Shown here piece by piece: positions 1 to 10,677 of a stretch of DNA of 64,000 nucleotides. How positions within the stretch are numbered: the stretch's first letter is position 1; each line of letters starts with the position of its first letter. Made by a program: the position numbers and the translations under genes. The notes beneath the pieces are model-generated. The model did no database searches and was not told the DNA's origin. It worked only from the letters and a program-made list of their open reading frames with translations. Origin of the DNA: Bog-756 sp963741055 (GTDB lineage Bacteria; Actinomycetota; Acidimicrobiia; Acidimicrobiales; RAAP-2). The stretch covers positions 1 to 64,000 of the forward strand of contig CAVUGU010000015.1 in assembly GCA_963741055.1 (NCBI GenBank). Reading direction: 5' to 3'.

Positions 1-662
1 GCCGGCGCCTGGACGATGTCGGAGAGCCCCGGGGTCTGCTCGGTCATCCGGGTCCGGGCCGCCGGTGCGATGGCGTTGACCCGGACGCCGTAACGCACCA
101 GCTCGTCCGCGGCGATCGTGGTGAACGCGGCGATGCCCGCCTTCGCCGCGCCGTAGTTGGTCTGGCCGGGATTGCCGAGGAGGCCCGAGGTCGACGAGGT
201 GTTGATGATCGACGCCTTGACCTCGGCACCGGCCTTGGTGCGCTCGCGCCAGTAGGCGGCCGCGTGACGAGTCGGCACGAAATGGCCCTTCAGGTGCACG
301 TGGACGACCGAATCCCACTCCTCCTCGGTCATGTTCACGAGCACGCGGTCGCGGAGGATCCCGGCGTTGTTGACGAGGACGTGGAGATCGCCGAAAGCCT
401 CGACCGCGGCGTCGATCAGACGCTTGCCGCCGTCCCAGGTGGTGACGTCGTCGGCGTTGGCGACGGCCTCGCCCCCCGCCTTCTCGATTTCGGCGACGAC
501 CTGCTCGGCCGGGGTGCGGTCGTCACCCGACCCGTCGACCGCACCGCCGAGGTCGTTGACGACCACCTTCGCCCCCTCCGAGGCGAACAGCAGTGCGTGC
601 TCACGGCCGATCCCGCGGCCCGCGCCGGTGATGATGGCGACCCGTCCGTCCAGTGCACCCAT
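1..662 (-). CDS. SDR family oxidoreductase (multifunctional-enzyme-2-like), 3' end outside window
   Basis: Short-chain dehydrogenase/reductase, N-terminal 220 residues; the C-terminus runs off the left edge. The Rossmann glycine motif TGAGRGIGREHA is near residue 12. It is followed by NDLGGAVDGSGDD, an acidic insert typical of the 3-hydroxyacyl-CoA dehydrogenase domain of peroxisomal-type multifunctional enzymes. NNAG is near residue 94 and the catalytic YGAAKAG near residue 166, after the Ser segment NTSSTSG. The family oxidises hydroxyacyl or hydroxy substrates with NAD(P). The substrate cannot be fixed from a fragment. The ATG is preceded by GGGGAGCTCGAG, a plausible ribosome binding site (RBS). 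Divergent from the sulfotransferase at 829. Confidence 0.88.
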   Translation of the reverse strand, partial: MGALDGRVAIITGAGRGIGREHALLFASEGAKVVVNDLGGAVDGSGDDRTPAEQVVAEIEKAGGEAVANADDVTTWDGGKRLIDAAVEAFGDLHVLVNNAGILRDRVLVNMTEEEWDSVVHVHLKGHFVPTRHAAAYWRERTKAGAEVKASIINTSSTSGLLGNPGQTNYGAAKAGIAAFTTIAADELVRYGVRVNAIAPAARTRMTEQTPGLSDIVQAP

Positions 663-828
663 CTCGAGCTCCCCTTCTCAGTCACAGATCCAACGGTGAC
701 GGTCCGCCGTCCAGGGCTACGTTGACAGGGCCGCGCGGCCCAGGTCAAACCCAATTCGGCGGCAGCTGTGCACCTGCAAGGACCCCTCCACTAGCCTCCG
801 CTGCCGTGCCGACCCCGGAACCAGCGCC

Positions 829-1719
829 GTGTCGGTGACTCCCTCCTCGAAACCCGAGGCACGTCAAACCAACCCGATCCGAGATCCGATGGGTGTCGGC
901 GACTGGGCGAAGCGCTACGTCTCGTCCCTGTTCCTGGCCCGGCGGAATCCGAGTTTCGACGATCTCGAGCGTTTCTGCTTCTTCGTCGGGTACGCCCGGA
1001 GCGGACACAGTCTGGTGGGTTCGATGCTCGACGCACACCCCGAGGTGGTCATCGCCCACGAACTGGACGCGATCAACTGCGTCCGGCACCACTTCACCCG
1101 TTCCCAGATCTTCGCCCTCCTCTTGGAGCGAGATCTCTTGTTCAGCTCGCTCGGCTCGACATGGGCCGGCTACCAGTACGAGGTGCCGGGTCAGTACCAG
1201 GGTCGCTACGAGCGTCTCCGGGTGCTCGGTGACAAGCGCGGGAACTCGGCCGCCTTGGAGATCGCCCGGTGGCCCGAGCTGCTCGACCGGGTGCGGCGTC
1301 GGGTACGCCTCCCGATCAGGGTCGTCCACGTGACCCGCAACCCCTACGACAACATCGCGACGGCGGCCCGGCGGCACCGGTACCCCCTCCCCGACGTCAG
1401 CGCGGTGACCCAGGCGACCACCTGGTACGAGCAGTCCTGCGAGTCCGTCGAGAAGGTCAGGCGGCTGCTCGACCCCTCCGAGCTCATCGACCTCCGCTAC
1501 GAGTCCTTCCTCGAAGAGCCGAAGGCCTCGCTCGCCGAGCTCTGCCGGTTCGTCGGCGTCGAGCCCGGAGAGGACTATCTGGACGCGTGTGCCGGACTGG
1601 TCTGGCCGAGCGCGAAGAAGACCCGCGACAGCGTCGAATGGACCGAGGAGGAGCGCAGGGAGGTCGAGCGCGTCATCGAACGGTTCGACCTTCTCCGCTC
1701 CTACTCCTTCGATCAGTAG
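829..1719 (+). CDS. sulfotransferase family protein
   Basis: Probable PAPS-dependent sulfotransferase of 296 residues. The 5'-phosphosulfate loop is the segment FFVGYARSGHSLVGSMLDAH (about residues 48-67), with Arg and Ser in the usual positions. The 3'-phosphate-binding region is VVHVTRNPYDNIATAARRHR (about 165-184). A second sulfotransferase-like gene lies at 26611-27488. Sulfated glycolipids or polysaccharides are possible products, but the acceptor is unknown. GTG 829 gives the longest frame; ATG 889 would remove a low-complexity leader of 20 residues and is a realistic alternative. Confidence 0.8.
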   Translation: MSVTPSSKPEARQTNPIRDPMGVGDWAKRYVSSLFLARRNPSFDDLERFCFFVGYARSGHSLVGSMLDAHPEVVIAHELDAINCVRHHFTRSQIFALLLERDLLFSSLGSTWAGYQYEVPGQYQGRYERLRVLGDKRGNSAALEIARWPELLDRVRRRVRLPIRVVHVTRNPYDNIATAARRHRYPLPDVSAVTQATTWYEQSCESVEKVRRLLDPSELIDLRYESFLEEPKASLAELCRFVGVEPGEDYLDACAGLVWPSAKKTRDSVEWTEEERREVERVIERFDLLRSYSFDQ

Positions 1720-1735
1720 GAGTCGCGGCGCGCCG

Positions 1736-2851
1736 TCATCGACCGGCGTGACACGTTGCCGGAACCGACGCGTCGACCACCACGCCGAGACCCGCCGACT
1801 CGACCGCAGCGACCATCGAACGCACCCGTGGCCGGTCGCCCGCGACGACGACGTACTCGGTGTTCCGGACGTGGGAGACCGCCCCCACCTTTCGCCCTTT
1901 CGGATCGTGGATGCCGATCTTCGCGCCGACATAGCGCGGCGAATCGAAGGCGAGGACCTCCACGTGACCCCGGGTCGCACACAGCGAGTGGAGCTCGTCG
2001 AAGGTCAGCCATGCCTCGTTGTTGTAGGAGAGCACCACCACGTCGGCGGAGAGCGCGGCGATCACTCCCGCCAACGCGACCGGCATGGTCCGGCGGCCGT
2101 TGAAAGCACTCCGAGTCGCCGGGTCGCGGAGGTCCTCACGCTTGCAAGCCACCCCGTAGTGGTCCGGTCGGTCCCAGGCGACGATGGTCTCCCAGACGTG
2201 GTAGTTCGAGTCGTAGCGGTGCTGGTTGTAGGGCGGGTCGAGATAGGCGAGATCGAACTCGCCGAGCTCGGGCGAGCCGGCGAGCGCGACCACGTCTCCC
2301 TTCACTGCGCGACCGGGCCCGGCGAGGAGCGCGGGCACCCGGAGAGCGAGCGGCTGGAAGGCACGAGGGGCCCACTCCTTGAGGAAGGCCATCTGGAGGC
2401 CAGTGGTCGAGTCGACCCGGTCGGCGGCCTCGAGCAGGCTGGTCAACAGGATGGGCCAGAGCGGGCCGCCCACGTGGTCGGCTTCGATCGCGTCGCGCAC
2501 CGCGTCGATGCGAGCCCCGTTCTCGGGCCGGAAGTAGCGCGCCTGCTCGCAGAAGGTGGCGGTCACGTACCCGGCACGGCCCGGGAGCGCGTTCAGCCGG
2601 TCGATCTCGCAGGTCACCTCGTCGAGAAGGTGCGGTTCGGCCGCGGGGTCGGCTTCGATGTAGCAGCGGGCGAGCACGTGGCTGCATCGGGCCGCATCGA
2701 CCGCGGTCACTGCCAACCCGATCTGCTTCCAGGCCTGCGCGACACGGGTGGTGCCGGCGAACAGGTCGAGCGCGGTGCGCGCCCGCGACGCCTCGGCCAG
2801 CACGCAGAGCGCGGGCACCAGTCGGCGCTTCGAGCCGAGGTACTTGATCAC
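1736..2851 (-). CDS. D12-class DNA adenine N6-methyltransferase
   Basis: 371 residues. It starts with MIKYLGSKRRLVPAL, the SAM-binding opening of D12 (Dam-like) methyltransferases; LDLFAGTTRVA follows at about residue 29. The catalytic DPPYNQHRYDSNYH motif (motif IV, DPPY) is at about 207, so the order is that of the alpha group. It methylates adenine N6 in a short target. No restriction endonuclease gene is adjacent, so it may be an orphan regulatory methylase. The GTG start is followed directly by the family motif. It lies 19 bp downstream of the small Cys/His protein and kinase genes on the same strand. Confidence 0.88.
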   Translation of the reverse strand: MIKYLGSKRRLVPALCVLAEASRARTALDLFAGTTRVAQAWKQIGLAVTAVDAARCSHVLARCYIEADPAAEPHLLDEVTCEIDRLNALPGRAGYVTATFCEQARYFRPENGARIDAVRDAIEADHVGGPLWPILLTSLLEAADRVDSTTGLQMAFLKEWAPRAFQPLALRVPALLAGPGRAVKGDVVALAGSPELGEFDLAYLDPPYNQHRYDSNYHVWETIVAWDRPDHYGVACKREDLRDPATRSAFNGRRTMPVALAGVIAALSADVVVLSYNNEAWLTFDELHSLCATRGHVEVLAFDSPRYVGAKIGIHDPKGRKVGAVSHVRNTEYVVVAGDRPRVRSMVAAVESAGLGVVVDASVPATCHAGR

Positions 2852-2870
2852 CAGCGAGTCCGGAGCCGGC

Positions 2871-3178
2871 TCACCGTGGTCCGAAGCGGCGGAACCACCA
2901 GTTCGGGTCGCGAGCGTGCGCGTGGAAGTGGTCCGGGATCTGGCGCATCACCCGGTCGACCGACCACCCCCCGGTGCCGAGACGCTCGTCGGCCACCTCG
3001 GTGAGGGCGGCCAGCATGTGCTCGAGCTGGTCGTCCGGCGGCTCCTTGCCGTGGCGCTTCCAGACGACCATCGGGACGCCGCAGATCTCGCAATCGGCGA
3101 CCCAGCAGGTGTCGTCCTCGTGGAACCATTCGGTGAGCCGCGCCGCCTCACAGAGCTCGCAGCCGGGTACGTCGGCGG

Positions 3179-3182
<4 letters not shown>
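2871..3182 (-). CDS. small conserved Cys/His protein, HIT-like motif
   Basis: 103 residues, function unknown. The N-terminus carries two Cys pairs, CELC (about residues 8-11) and CEIC (about 31-34), which could bind a metal. Near the C-terminus DHFHAHARDP resembles the His-x-His-x-His core of HIT-family nucleotide hydrolases. A WWFRRFG tail follows. The start overlaps the last 4 bases of the upstream kinase gene, so the two are probably co-transcribed. I infer only a possible metal- or nucleotide-binding role. Confidence 0.72.
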
Positions 3183-5152
<1,970 letters not shown>

Positions 5153-5215
5153 GGAGTAGGGATCAGGCTACCGAGTGGCAGCTGCGCAAACGGTGGAGGG
5201 TCTGCGGCGCGCAAA

Positions 5216-5239
5216 GGGGCGGGACCGAAGTCCCGCCCC
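5216..5239 (-). terminator. hairpin terminator after truncated paralogue
   Basis: A perfect 10-bp GC stem (GGGGCGGGAC / GTCCCGCCCC) closes a four-base loop that reads TTCG on the minus strand, followed by TTT. It lies 39 bp past the stop of the small minus-strand ORF at 5278-5481. Its form matches the hairpins behind the two full-length paralogues. Confidence 0.8.
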
Positions 5240-5277
5240 CTCACGTGAGTGTCCAGGGGGAACTGGATACTCGGGTG

Positions 5278-5481
5278 TCAGCGGGTGTGCATTGTGCTGA
5301 TTGGTGGGTTGTCGATCTGTGCAGCGGTGACGAGCTCACCGGGCTGCCAGCTCGTAGGAGCGACGACGTCGGTCCCGACGCTGGCGCCGAGCGGTCCGCC
5401 CTGCGAGGTGCTGCTCGCCGGGTCGGTACGCAAGTCGGCGACGAAGGACCTGGTCAGCGTAATCCTGTGCCCTTGATCCAT
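5278..5481 (-). CDS. truncated third copy of the secreted Cys-rich family, or small peptide gene
   Basis: 67 codons from ATG 5481, with GGAGG five bases upstream. The protein starts MDQGHRITLTRSFVADLR and ends AQIDNPPISTMHTR. It aligns loosely with only the C-terminal part of the two proteins encoded at 5713 and 7330: both contain ITLT near the start of this region, and PGELVTAAQIDNPPIST corresponds to AGDTIGIADIDPASSS. It has no signal peptide and no Cys. A family-type terminator follows. I read it as a degenerate or truncated copy; a genuine small cytoplasmic peptide is the alternative. Confidence 0.45.
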   Translation of the reverse strand: MDQGHRITLTRSFVADLRTDPASSTSQGGPLGASVGTDVVAPTSWQPGELVTAAQIDNPPISTMHTR

Positions 5482-5610
5482 TCCGGGCCTCCGACGGTCG
5501 TCAATCCTCAATTCATAACGTCGATGGTCATAGGTCCGTTACGCCACGCGATAGTGGAGGGCGTGAACCACTCACGAAGGTGAGGACCGTGCGCGTTCGG
5601 AAAGGCGCGC

Positions 5611-5640
5611 AAAGGGACGGGGCGCAAGCCCCGTCCCTTT
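5611..5640 (-). terminator. hairpin terminator of secreted paralogue A
   Basis: A perfect 13-bp stem (AAAGGGACGGGGC and its complement) around a GCAA tetraloop (TTGC on the minus strand), ending in TTT. It lies 73 bp beyond the stop codon at 5713. Confidence 0.85.
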
Positions 5641-5712
5641 GCCTTACAACTCCCGCTCCGCTGGTGATGACCGTTCGGTCGTCCCGCTTTGCGGCTTCCC
5701 GCTCGGTACCGA

Positions 5713-6453
5713 TCAGCTGAGCGCGACGCTGCTGCTAGCCGGATCGATGTCGGCGATGCCGATCGTGTCGCCAGCCGTCAAGTCACTGAAGAAGTTGTCA
5801 GCTGTCGGCGTGGGACCACTCACGTCGCTGTCCTGACCGAGGCAGACCGTCAGCGTGATGGCGGTATCGCCCGTCGACTTCGGGGAAGTCTTGAACGAGC
5901 CCGAGATCCCGAACCCGACCTCGCCGGCGCAGGGACCGCTGGCCGCATCTTCGTACGTCGTCACGCCGGTGGCCTTGGACTTGAGGGTGAAGTGGTTGGA
6001 ACCTTGAGTCAGGGTGATGGGCAATGCCTTGACGGCCTTCTCGATCGACTTGTCCGTGGCCGGGCTCGCCAAACCGGTTCCTGCCTCACCGACGTGCTTG
6101 CCCTTCGCGCAACCCGGAGGCGTCGTATAGGGCGCGGCACACTTGGTGTTCTTGGTGACGATGTCGAGACTGCCAGACCCGGTCGAGACCGTGCCACCAC
6201 TGCAGCCGCTCACCGAGGTCGACGAGGTCGTGGCCGATTTCGTGTTCGTGGTCGGCGTGCCCAGGAGCGAGATCCCGGCGATCCCCGGATTGGTCGAGAA
6301 GTTCACCGTCCCGCCCAGGGCGCAGGTGACATTGGTCACCACCGGCGGCGGAGCTTTCTTCGCGCCGGCGACACCGCCTCCCACCGCTCCGGCGGCGACC
6401 GCACCCATCGGTACTGCGGCCGCCGCAGCGACTATTAGCAGCTTGCGGATCAT
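5713..6453 (-). CDS. secreted Cys-rich protein, copy A (unrecognised family)
   Basis: 246 residues, exported and of unknown function. A signal peptide (MIRKLLIVAAAAAVPMGAVA) is followed by an Ala/Gly stretch and a Thr/Ser/Gly-rich beta-type domain. The mature part has six Cys (NVTC, VSGC, NTKC, PPGC, SGPC, LTVC), all conserved in copy B at 7330, which suggests three disulfides. The best-conserved blocks are GTVNF, NPGIAGISLLGTPTTN, KCAAPYT and PTADNFFSDLTAGDTIG. The start has an ideal RBS (AAGGAG, 7 bases upstream). It has its own terminator and a long upstream region, so it is probably monocistronic. A cell-surface or matrix protein is possible, but nothing identifies a ligand. Confidence 0.75.
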   Translation of the reverse strand: MIRKLLIVAAAAAVPMGAVAAGAVGGGVAGAKKAPPPVVTNVTCALGGTVNFSTNPGIAGISLLGTPTTNTKSATTSSTSVSGCSGGTVSTGSGSLDIVTKNTKCAAPYTTPPGCAKGKHVGEAGTGLASPATDKSIEKAVKALPITLTQGSNHFTLKSKATGVTTYEDAASGPCAGEVGFGISGSFKTSPKSTGDTAITLTVCLGQDSDVSGPTPTADNFFSDLTAGDTIGIADIDPASSSVALS

Positions 6454-7230
6454 ATTGGCTCCTTGTTGTCTTCCATGGTTGCCATGGCTCTTCTTGCGGG
6501 CCCCCGACGATCGCCGAGGTAACCCCCCTGCACAGGTCGAAGGCCCGTACGACTCTCCCCGCTCGAAGGCCTCGCAAACCGAGACGTCCGAGCGGGGGCG
6601 CGAGTCCTCGATCTGATTAGAAGAACGGTGACGCTCGACCGTGTGTTACCGGGGCAGAGCATCCGTCATGTGACGGCGTGCACTTGCGGCCAGTGCCGGC
6701 TCGACCGGAGAGGGCCGAGAGAAGCTCATTCTGGCCGGTATCCAAATGCCGACAGGTAGTTACTGGTGGCCGGTGGTTGGTTGCGTCGCCTGGCGTTCGA
6801 ATGCCCGGTCAGGTGAACGCAATCGGTCGGCCCGTGGTCGCTTCACGCTCCCACCGGGAGGCCGCGCGTGTGGCGAGCCGTTGGGAAGCAAGCTGTCCAA
6901 TTGGCGCTGGGGCTGCGGGTCGTCCAGGCCCCCCGTTCGAACCGGACGTGCCGATCCGCACCCGGCCGGCCTCACCGAAGAACGAGGAAGAACGTGTTCG
7001 CACCCGCTGGTTGTTCGGCTGACTCGAGACGTTGAAGCATCCCGAGCCTTGGACTTCGCCGAACAGCGACGCCCTCTCGGACAACCCCGGGTCACCGCCT
7101 ACATGGTGACGGCGTGCCTCCCTGCGGGTTGGAGCGTGACCGAGAGGCTTGGCGTCGGCTACTGAACTTCGACGGCCAAAGCCCGAAAGCCTCTCGCATC
7201 CGCGCGTTGGCAAATTGCTCCTCGTACGCG
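6454..7230. other. non-coding region between secreted paralogues
   Basis: About 780 bp without a convincing gene; frames crossing it have no RBS, domain or family similarity. The 40 bases next to 6453 (two CCATGG sites, then AAGGAG) resemble the same interval in front of copy B, so the 5' leader was duplicated with the gene. No clear promoter could be fixed. Confidence 0.5.
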
Positions 7231-7264
7231 ACAAGAGGACGGGGCCGAAGCCCCGTCCTCTTGT
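7231..7264 (-). terminator. hairpin terminator of secreted paralogue B
   Basis: A perfect 15-bp stem (ACAAGAGGACGGGGC and its complement) around a loop that reads TTCG on the minus strand. It lies 66 bp past the stop at 7330. The sequence between stop and hairpin is also similar to that behind copy A. Confidence 0.87.
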
Positions 7265-7329
7265 CTTACATCTCCCGCTCTGCGGGTGCTGACCGTTGGG
7301 TCCTCCCGCGTTGCGGCTTACTGCTCGGT

Positions 7330-8085
7330 TCAGCTGATCGCGACGCTGCTGCTCACCGGATCGATGGTCGCCAAGCCGATCGTGTCTCCAGCGGTCAAGT
7401 CCGTGAAGAAGTTGTCAGCTGTCGGCGTGGGGCCGGTCACATTGCCGTCCTCGCCGAGGCAGACCAACAACGTGATGGTCGTGTCGCCCGTCGCCTTCGG
7501 GGAAGGCTTGAACGAACCAGTGATCCCGAACCCGACCTCGTTGGCGCAAGGACCAGTTGGCGCATCTTCGTACGTCGTCACGCCAGTGGCCTTGGTCTTG
7601 AGGAGGCCGTTGAAGGCGGGCGTATCCGTCGGCTGGTGCAACGTGATCGACAGTCCCTTGACGGCCTTCTCGATCGACTTGGTCGTGGCTGGGCCCGCCA
7701 AGCCGGTTCCGGCCTCACCGACGAGCTTGCCCTTCGCGCAACCCGCGGGGCTCGTATACGGCGCTGCGCACTTGGTGTTCTTGGTGAGGATGTTGAGAGG
7801 GGCAGCTCCGGTCACAATGGTGCCACCAGTACAGCCGCTCACCGAGGTCGACGAGACCGAGGCGGAATCCTTGTTCGTCGTCGGGGTGCCCAAGAGCGAG
7901 ATCCCGGCGATCCCCGGGTTGGTCCCGAAGTTCACCGTCCCCGTCAGGGAGCAGTTGACGTTGGTAATGGCCGACTCGGGCCCCTTTGCGGCGCCTGCGA
8001 CGCCACCACCAGCCACCACTCCGGCGGCGATAGCACTCATCGGTACTGCGGCCGCCGCGGCGACCATCAGCAGCTTGCGGATCAT
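7330..8085 (-). CDS. secreted Cys-rich protein, copy B
   Basis: 251 residues from ATG 8085, chosen because AAAGGAG lies 7 bases upstream and the signal peptide MIRKLLMVAAAAAVPMSAIA starts there; the frame is open further upstream but without such support. It is a clear paralogue of the protein at 5713. The six Cys positions, NPGIAGISLLGTPTTN, NTKCAAPYT, TKSIEKAVK and PTADNFFTDLTAGDTIG are all conserved. It differs by a short insertion (PTDTPAFNGLL) in the second half. Function unknown; extracellular location is inferred from the signal peptide. Confidence 0.77.
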   Translation of the reverse strand: MIRKLLMVAAAAAVPMSAIAAGVVAGGGVAGAAKGPESAITNVNCSLTGTVNFGTNPGIAGISLLGTPTTNKDSASVSSTSVSGCTGGTIVTGAAPLNILTKNTKCAAPYTSPAGCAKGKLVGEAGTGLAGPATTKSIEKAVKGLSITLHQPTDTPAFNGLLKTKATGVTTYEDAPTGPCANEVGFGITGSFKPSPKATGDTTITLLVCLGEDGNVTGPTPTADNFFTDLTAGDTIGLATIDPVSSSVAIS

Positions 8086-8571
8086 ATTTGCTCCTTTGTC
8101 TCCCATGTTCCCATGGCTTTGGTTACGCCGGCGTCCGAACGGAACACCACGGCATTTGTTATTAACGAGACTGGCCCCTGATTTGTTACAGCTGCTGCGG
8201 TCAGGTCCACCCCATTTTTTGCTTTGCTGCATCGGCAGACGGCGCGACACGAAGTGAGAGGAAGCGGTTCGAAGACTCACTCGGATCTGCCCTCGCGCAA
8301 GCACGGACAGGCGGAAACCGAATGAAGACGTTGGCCCAGATCCCCCTACCGAATGCACACCCCCCCTGCGCTGACAGCGGTCACGTTAACCAGAGGGGTG
8401 CCCCAAATCAAGGTAACCCCAGGGATTTCCCAGGTCAGGGGGGAAGATCCCCAAAATTGGGTATCGGCCCAGCTCCCGGTGGCCGCGGCCGCGCCACGTT
8501 GGGTGGCGCGGCCGCCGAACTCGGCACCAGGCGTGACGGCCGCAAACAGCGGTCGTGCCAGATTCGAACGA
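8086..8571. other. intergenic region with direct repeat and ligA-side hairpin
   Basis: No gene is seen here. It holds the leader of copy B, two direct copies of ATTTGTTA (8154-8161 and 8181-8188) that could belong to its promoter or operator, and a perfect 12-bp hairpin (8485-8515) downstream of ligA. Confidence 0.5.
8485..8515 (-). terminator. GC hairpin downstream of ligA
   Basis: A perfect 12-bp inverted repeat, GCGGCCGCGCCA / TGGCGCGGCCGC, with a 7-base loop. It lies 56 bp beyond the ligA stop. There is no T-run, so it could end transcription of the nifS-mnmA-ligA operon or protect the 3' end of its transcript. Confidence 0.55.
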
Positions 8572-10677
8572 CTACCGAGCGGGGATCTCCCCCGTCTCGA
8601 GCAGAGCAGCGAACCGCGCGCTGTCGATCATCGGGATGCCAAACTCCTCGGCCTTGGTGACCTTGGCGGCGCCGGGCGACTCCCCGACCACCACCGCGAA
8701 CGTCTTCTTCGAGACGCTGCCCGGCGACTTGCCGCCGCGCGCGGTGATCGCGCCTTCGGCCTCCTCGCGGCTCATCCCTTCGATGGTGCCGGTGACGACG
8801 ACCGACTTGCCGGTGAGCGTTTGCGCCAGTCCGGTCGCCTCGGCCTGCGTCAGCCCCGCGCCCGGTTCGGCCATGTTGACCCCGGCGGCGCGCAACCGAT
8901 CGACGACCGAGCGGTTCACGTCCGAGGCGAACCAGCGCACCACACTCGACGCGATGACCGGGCCCACTCCCTCGACCGCGGCGAGAGTCTGCTCGTCGGC
9001 GGCGATGATCGCATCGAGGTCGCCCATCGCCCGCGCGAGAGCGATCGAGCCCACCTCTCCCAGATGGCGGATGCCGAGGCCGATCAACAATCGGCTCAGC
9101 GGCCGGTCACGCGACGCGTCGATCGCCCCGAGGAGGTTCGCGATCGAGATTGCGGCGAAGCCCTCGAGACCGTCGAAGGTCGCCTCGGTGAAGGAGTACA
9201 GGTCGGCGACGTCGTTGAGGAGACCGCGGTCGACGAACAGTTGCACCCGGAGCTCGCCGAGCCCCTCGATGTCCATCGCCGAGCGTGACGCGAAGTGGGC
9301 GATGCGCTGGACCCGCTGACCGGCACAGTCGAGGTTGGTGCAGAAGGTGTCCGCCTCGCCGGGGAGCCGCTCGAGAGGGGCGCCGCAGACCGGGCAGTGC
9401 TCGGGGAACTTCCACCGGCGCTTCCGGCGACGACCCGGCTCGATCACCGGCCCGATCACCTCCGGGATGACGTCCCCCGCTTTGCGGACCATCACCGTGT
9501 CGCCGGGTCGGACGTCCTTCGCCCGGACCTGATCCTCGTTGTGGAGCGTCGCGAGCGAAACGGTCGAACCGCCGACGAAGACAGGCGCCAGCATGGCGAA
9601 GGGTGTCGCCTTCCCGGTGCGGCCGATCGAGACCATGATGCCCCGCAGCTCGGTCGACCGCTCCTCGGGTGGGAACTTGTACGCGATCGCCCAACGGGGC
9701 GCCCGAGCCGTCGCGCCGAGCTGTCGCTGGAGGGCGAGGTCGTCGACCTTGATCACGACGCCGTCGATCTCGTAATCGAGTTCGTGGCGCTTCGCCTCCC
9801 AGTCGCGGCAGAAGTCGAGCGCGTCGGTGAGCCCGCGGACCACCCGTCGCTCAGGGTTGACCGGAAAGCCGGCATGATCGAGCCACTCCATCGTCGTCGA
9901 CTGCGCGGTGGTGAGCTTGCTCGGCAAGGGAGTCCCGTCGCCGGCGGCCTCCATCTCTCCCACCTGGTATGCCCAGAACGAAAGCGCACGTCCGGCGGTG
10001 ATGGTCGGGTCCTTCTGGCGTAGCGAACCCGCCGCCGAGTTGCGCGGGTTGACGAACAGGCGCTCACCGGCTTCCTCTTGGCGGCGATTGAGGTCTTCGA
10101 ACGCGGAGATCGGCATGTAGACCTCGCCGCGCACCTCGATGACCGCAGGCGGCGTCCCGATCTTCTTGGCGAGCTGCTTCGGTATCGCGCCGATCGTGGC
10201 CACATTGGCCGTCACGTCCTCACCGGTCCGGCCGTCGCCGCGGGTCGCTGCCTGGACAAAGCGCCCCTCGCGGTAGATGAGGGAGATGGCGAGGCCGTCG
10301 ATCTTCAGCTCGCAGACGAACTTGGTGTCCGAGGGGATCTGCTTGGCCAGCCGGTCCGCCCAGGCCTCGAGCTCCTCGGAAGTGAAGGCGTTGTCGAGGC
10401 TCATCATCGGCACTCGATGGGCCACCGGGGCGAAGAGCGCCGACGGCGCAGCGCCGACCGTCGTGGTCGGAGAACCGGGGACCACCAGGTCGGGATGATC
10501 GGCTTCGATCGAGGCGAGCTCGCGGACCAGGGCGTCGTATTCGACGTCCGCGATCTCGGGGTCGTCGAGCCGGTAGTAGCGCTCGTTGTGGTGCGCGATG
10601 AGCCGTCGAAGCTCCTCGGCCCGGGCGACCGGATCCGTGCCCGAAGCTGGCGGACGGGTGCCGGTTGGTTCGCTCAT
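8572..10677 (-). CDS. ligA: NAD-dependent DNA ligase LigA
   Basis: 701 residues. It seals nicks in replication and repair using NAD. The adenylation domain has YYRLDDPEIADVEYD (NMN-binding Ia region) and the catalytic lysine in CELKIDGLAISL (about residue 122). A Cys4 zinc finger is at about 422-446 (CPVCGAPLERLPGEADTFC and a fourth Cys five residues on). Helix-hairpin-helix repeats follow, and a BRCT domain covers the last 80 residues (GKSVVVTGTIEGMSREEAEG). Length is normal. ATG 10677 overlaps the mnmA stop as ATGA, which decides the start; the frame upstream is spurious. Confidence 0.98.
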   Translation of the reverse strand: MSEPTGTRPPASGTDPVARAEELRRLIAHHNERYYRLDDPEIADVEYDALVRELASIEADHPDLVVPGSPTTTVGAAPSALFAPVAHRVPMMSLDNAFTSEELEAWADRLAKQIPSDTKFVCELKIDGLAISLIYREGRFVQAATRGDGRTGEDVTANVATIGAIPKQLAKKIGTPPAVIEVRGEVYMPISAFEDLNRRQEEAGERLFVNPRNSAAGSLRQKDPTITAGRALSFWAYQVGEMEAAGDGTPLPSKLTTAQSTTMEWLDHAGFPVNPERRVVRGLTDALDFCRDWEAKRHELDYEIDGVVIKVDDLALQRQLGATARAPRWAIAYKFPPEERSTELRGIMVSIGRTGKATPFAMLAPVFVGGSTVSLATLHNEDQVRAKDVRPGDTVMVRKAGDVIPEVIGPVIEPGRRRKRRWKFPEHCPVCGAPLERLPGEADTFCTNLDCAGQRVQRIAHFASRSAMDIEGLGELRVQLFVDRGLLNDVADLYSFTEATFDGLEGFAAISIANLLGAIDASRDRPLSRLLIGLGIRHLGEVGSIALARAMGDLDAIIAADEQTLAAVEGVGPVIASSVVRWFASDVNRSVVDRLRAAGVNMAEPGAGLTQAEATGLAQTLTGKSVVVTGTIEGMSREEAEGAITARGGKSPGSVSKKTFAVVVGESPGAAKVTKAEEFGIPMIDSARFAALLETGEIPAR

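Noticed and set aside
5249..5476. Plus-strand 75-codon frame over the truncated paralogue
   Set aside because: The minus-strand frame has GGAGG, an ATG and a terminator in the right orientation and resembles the neighbouring family.
6760..7234. Minus-strand frames between the two secreted paralogues
   Set aside because: No RBS, no recognisable fold, atypical composition; they cross the terminator region of copy B.
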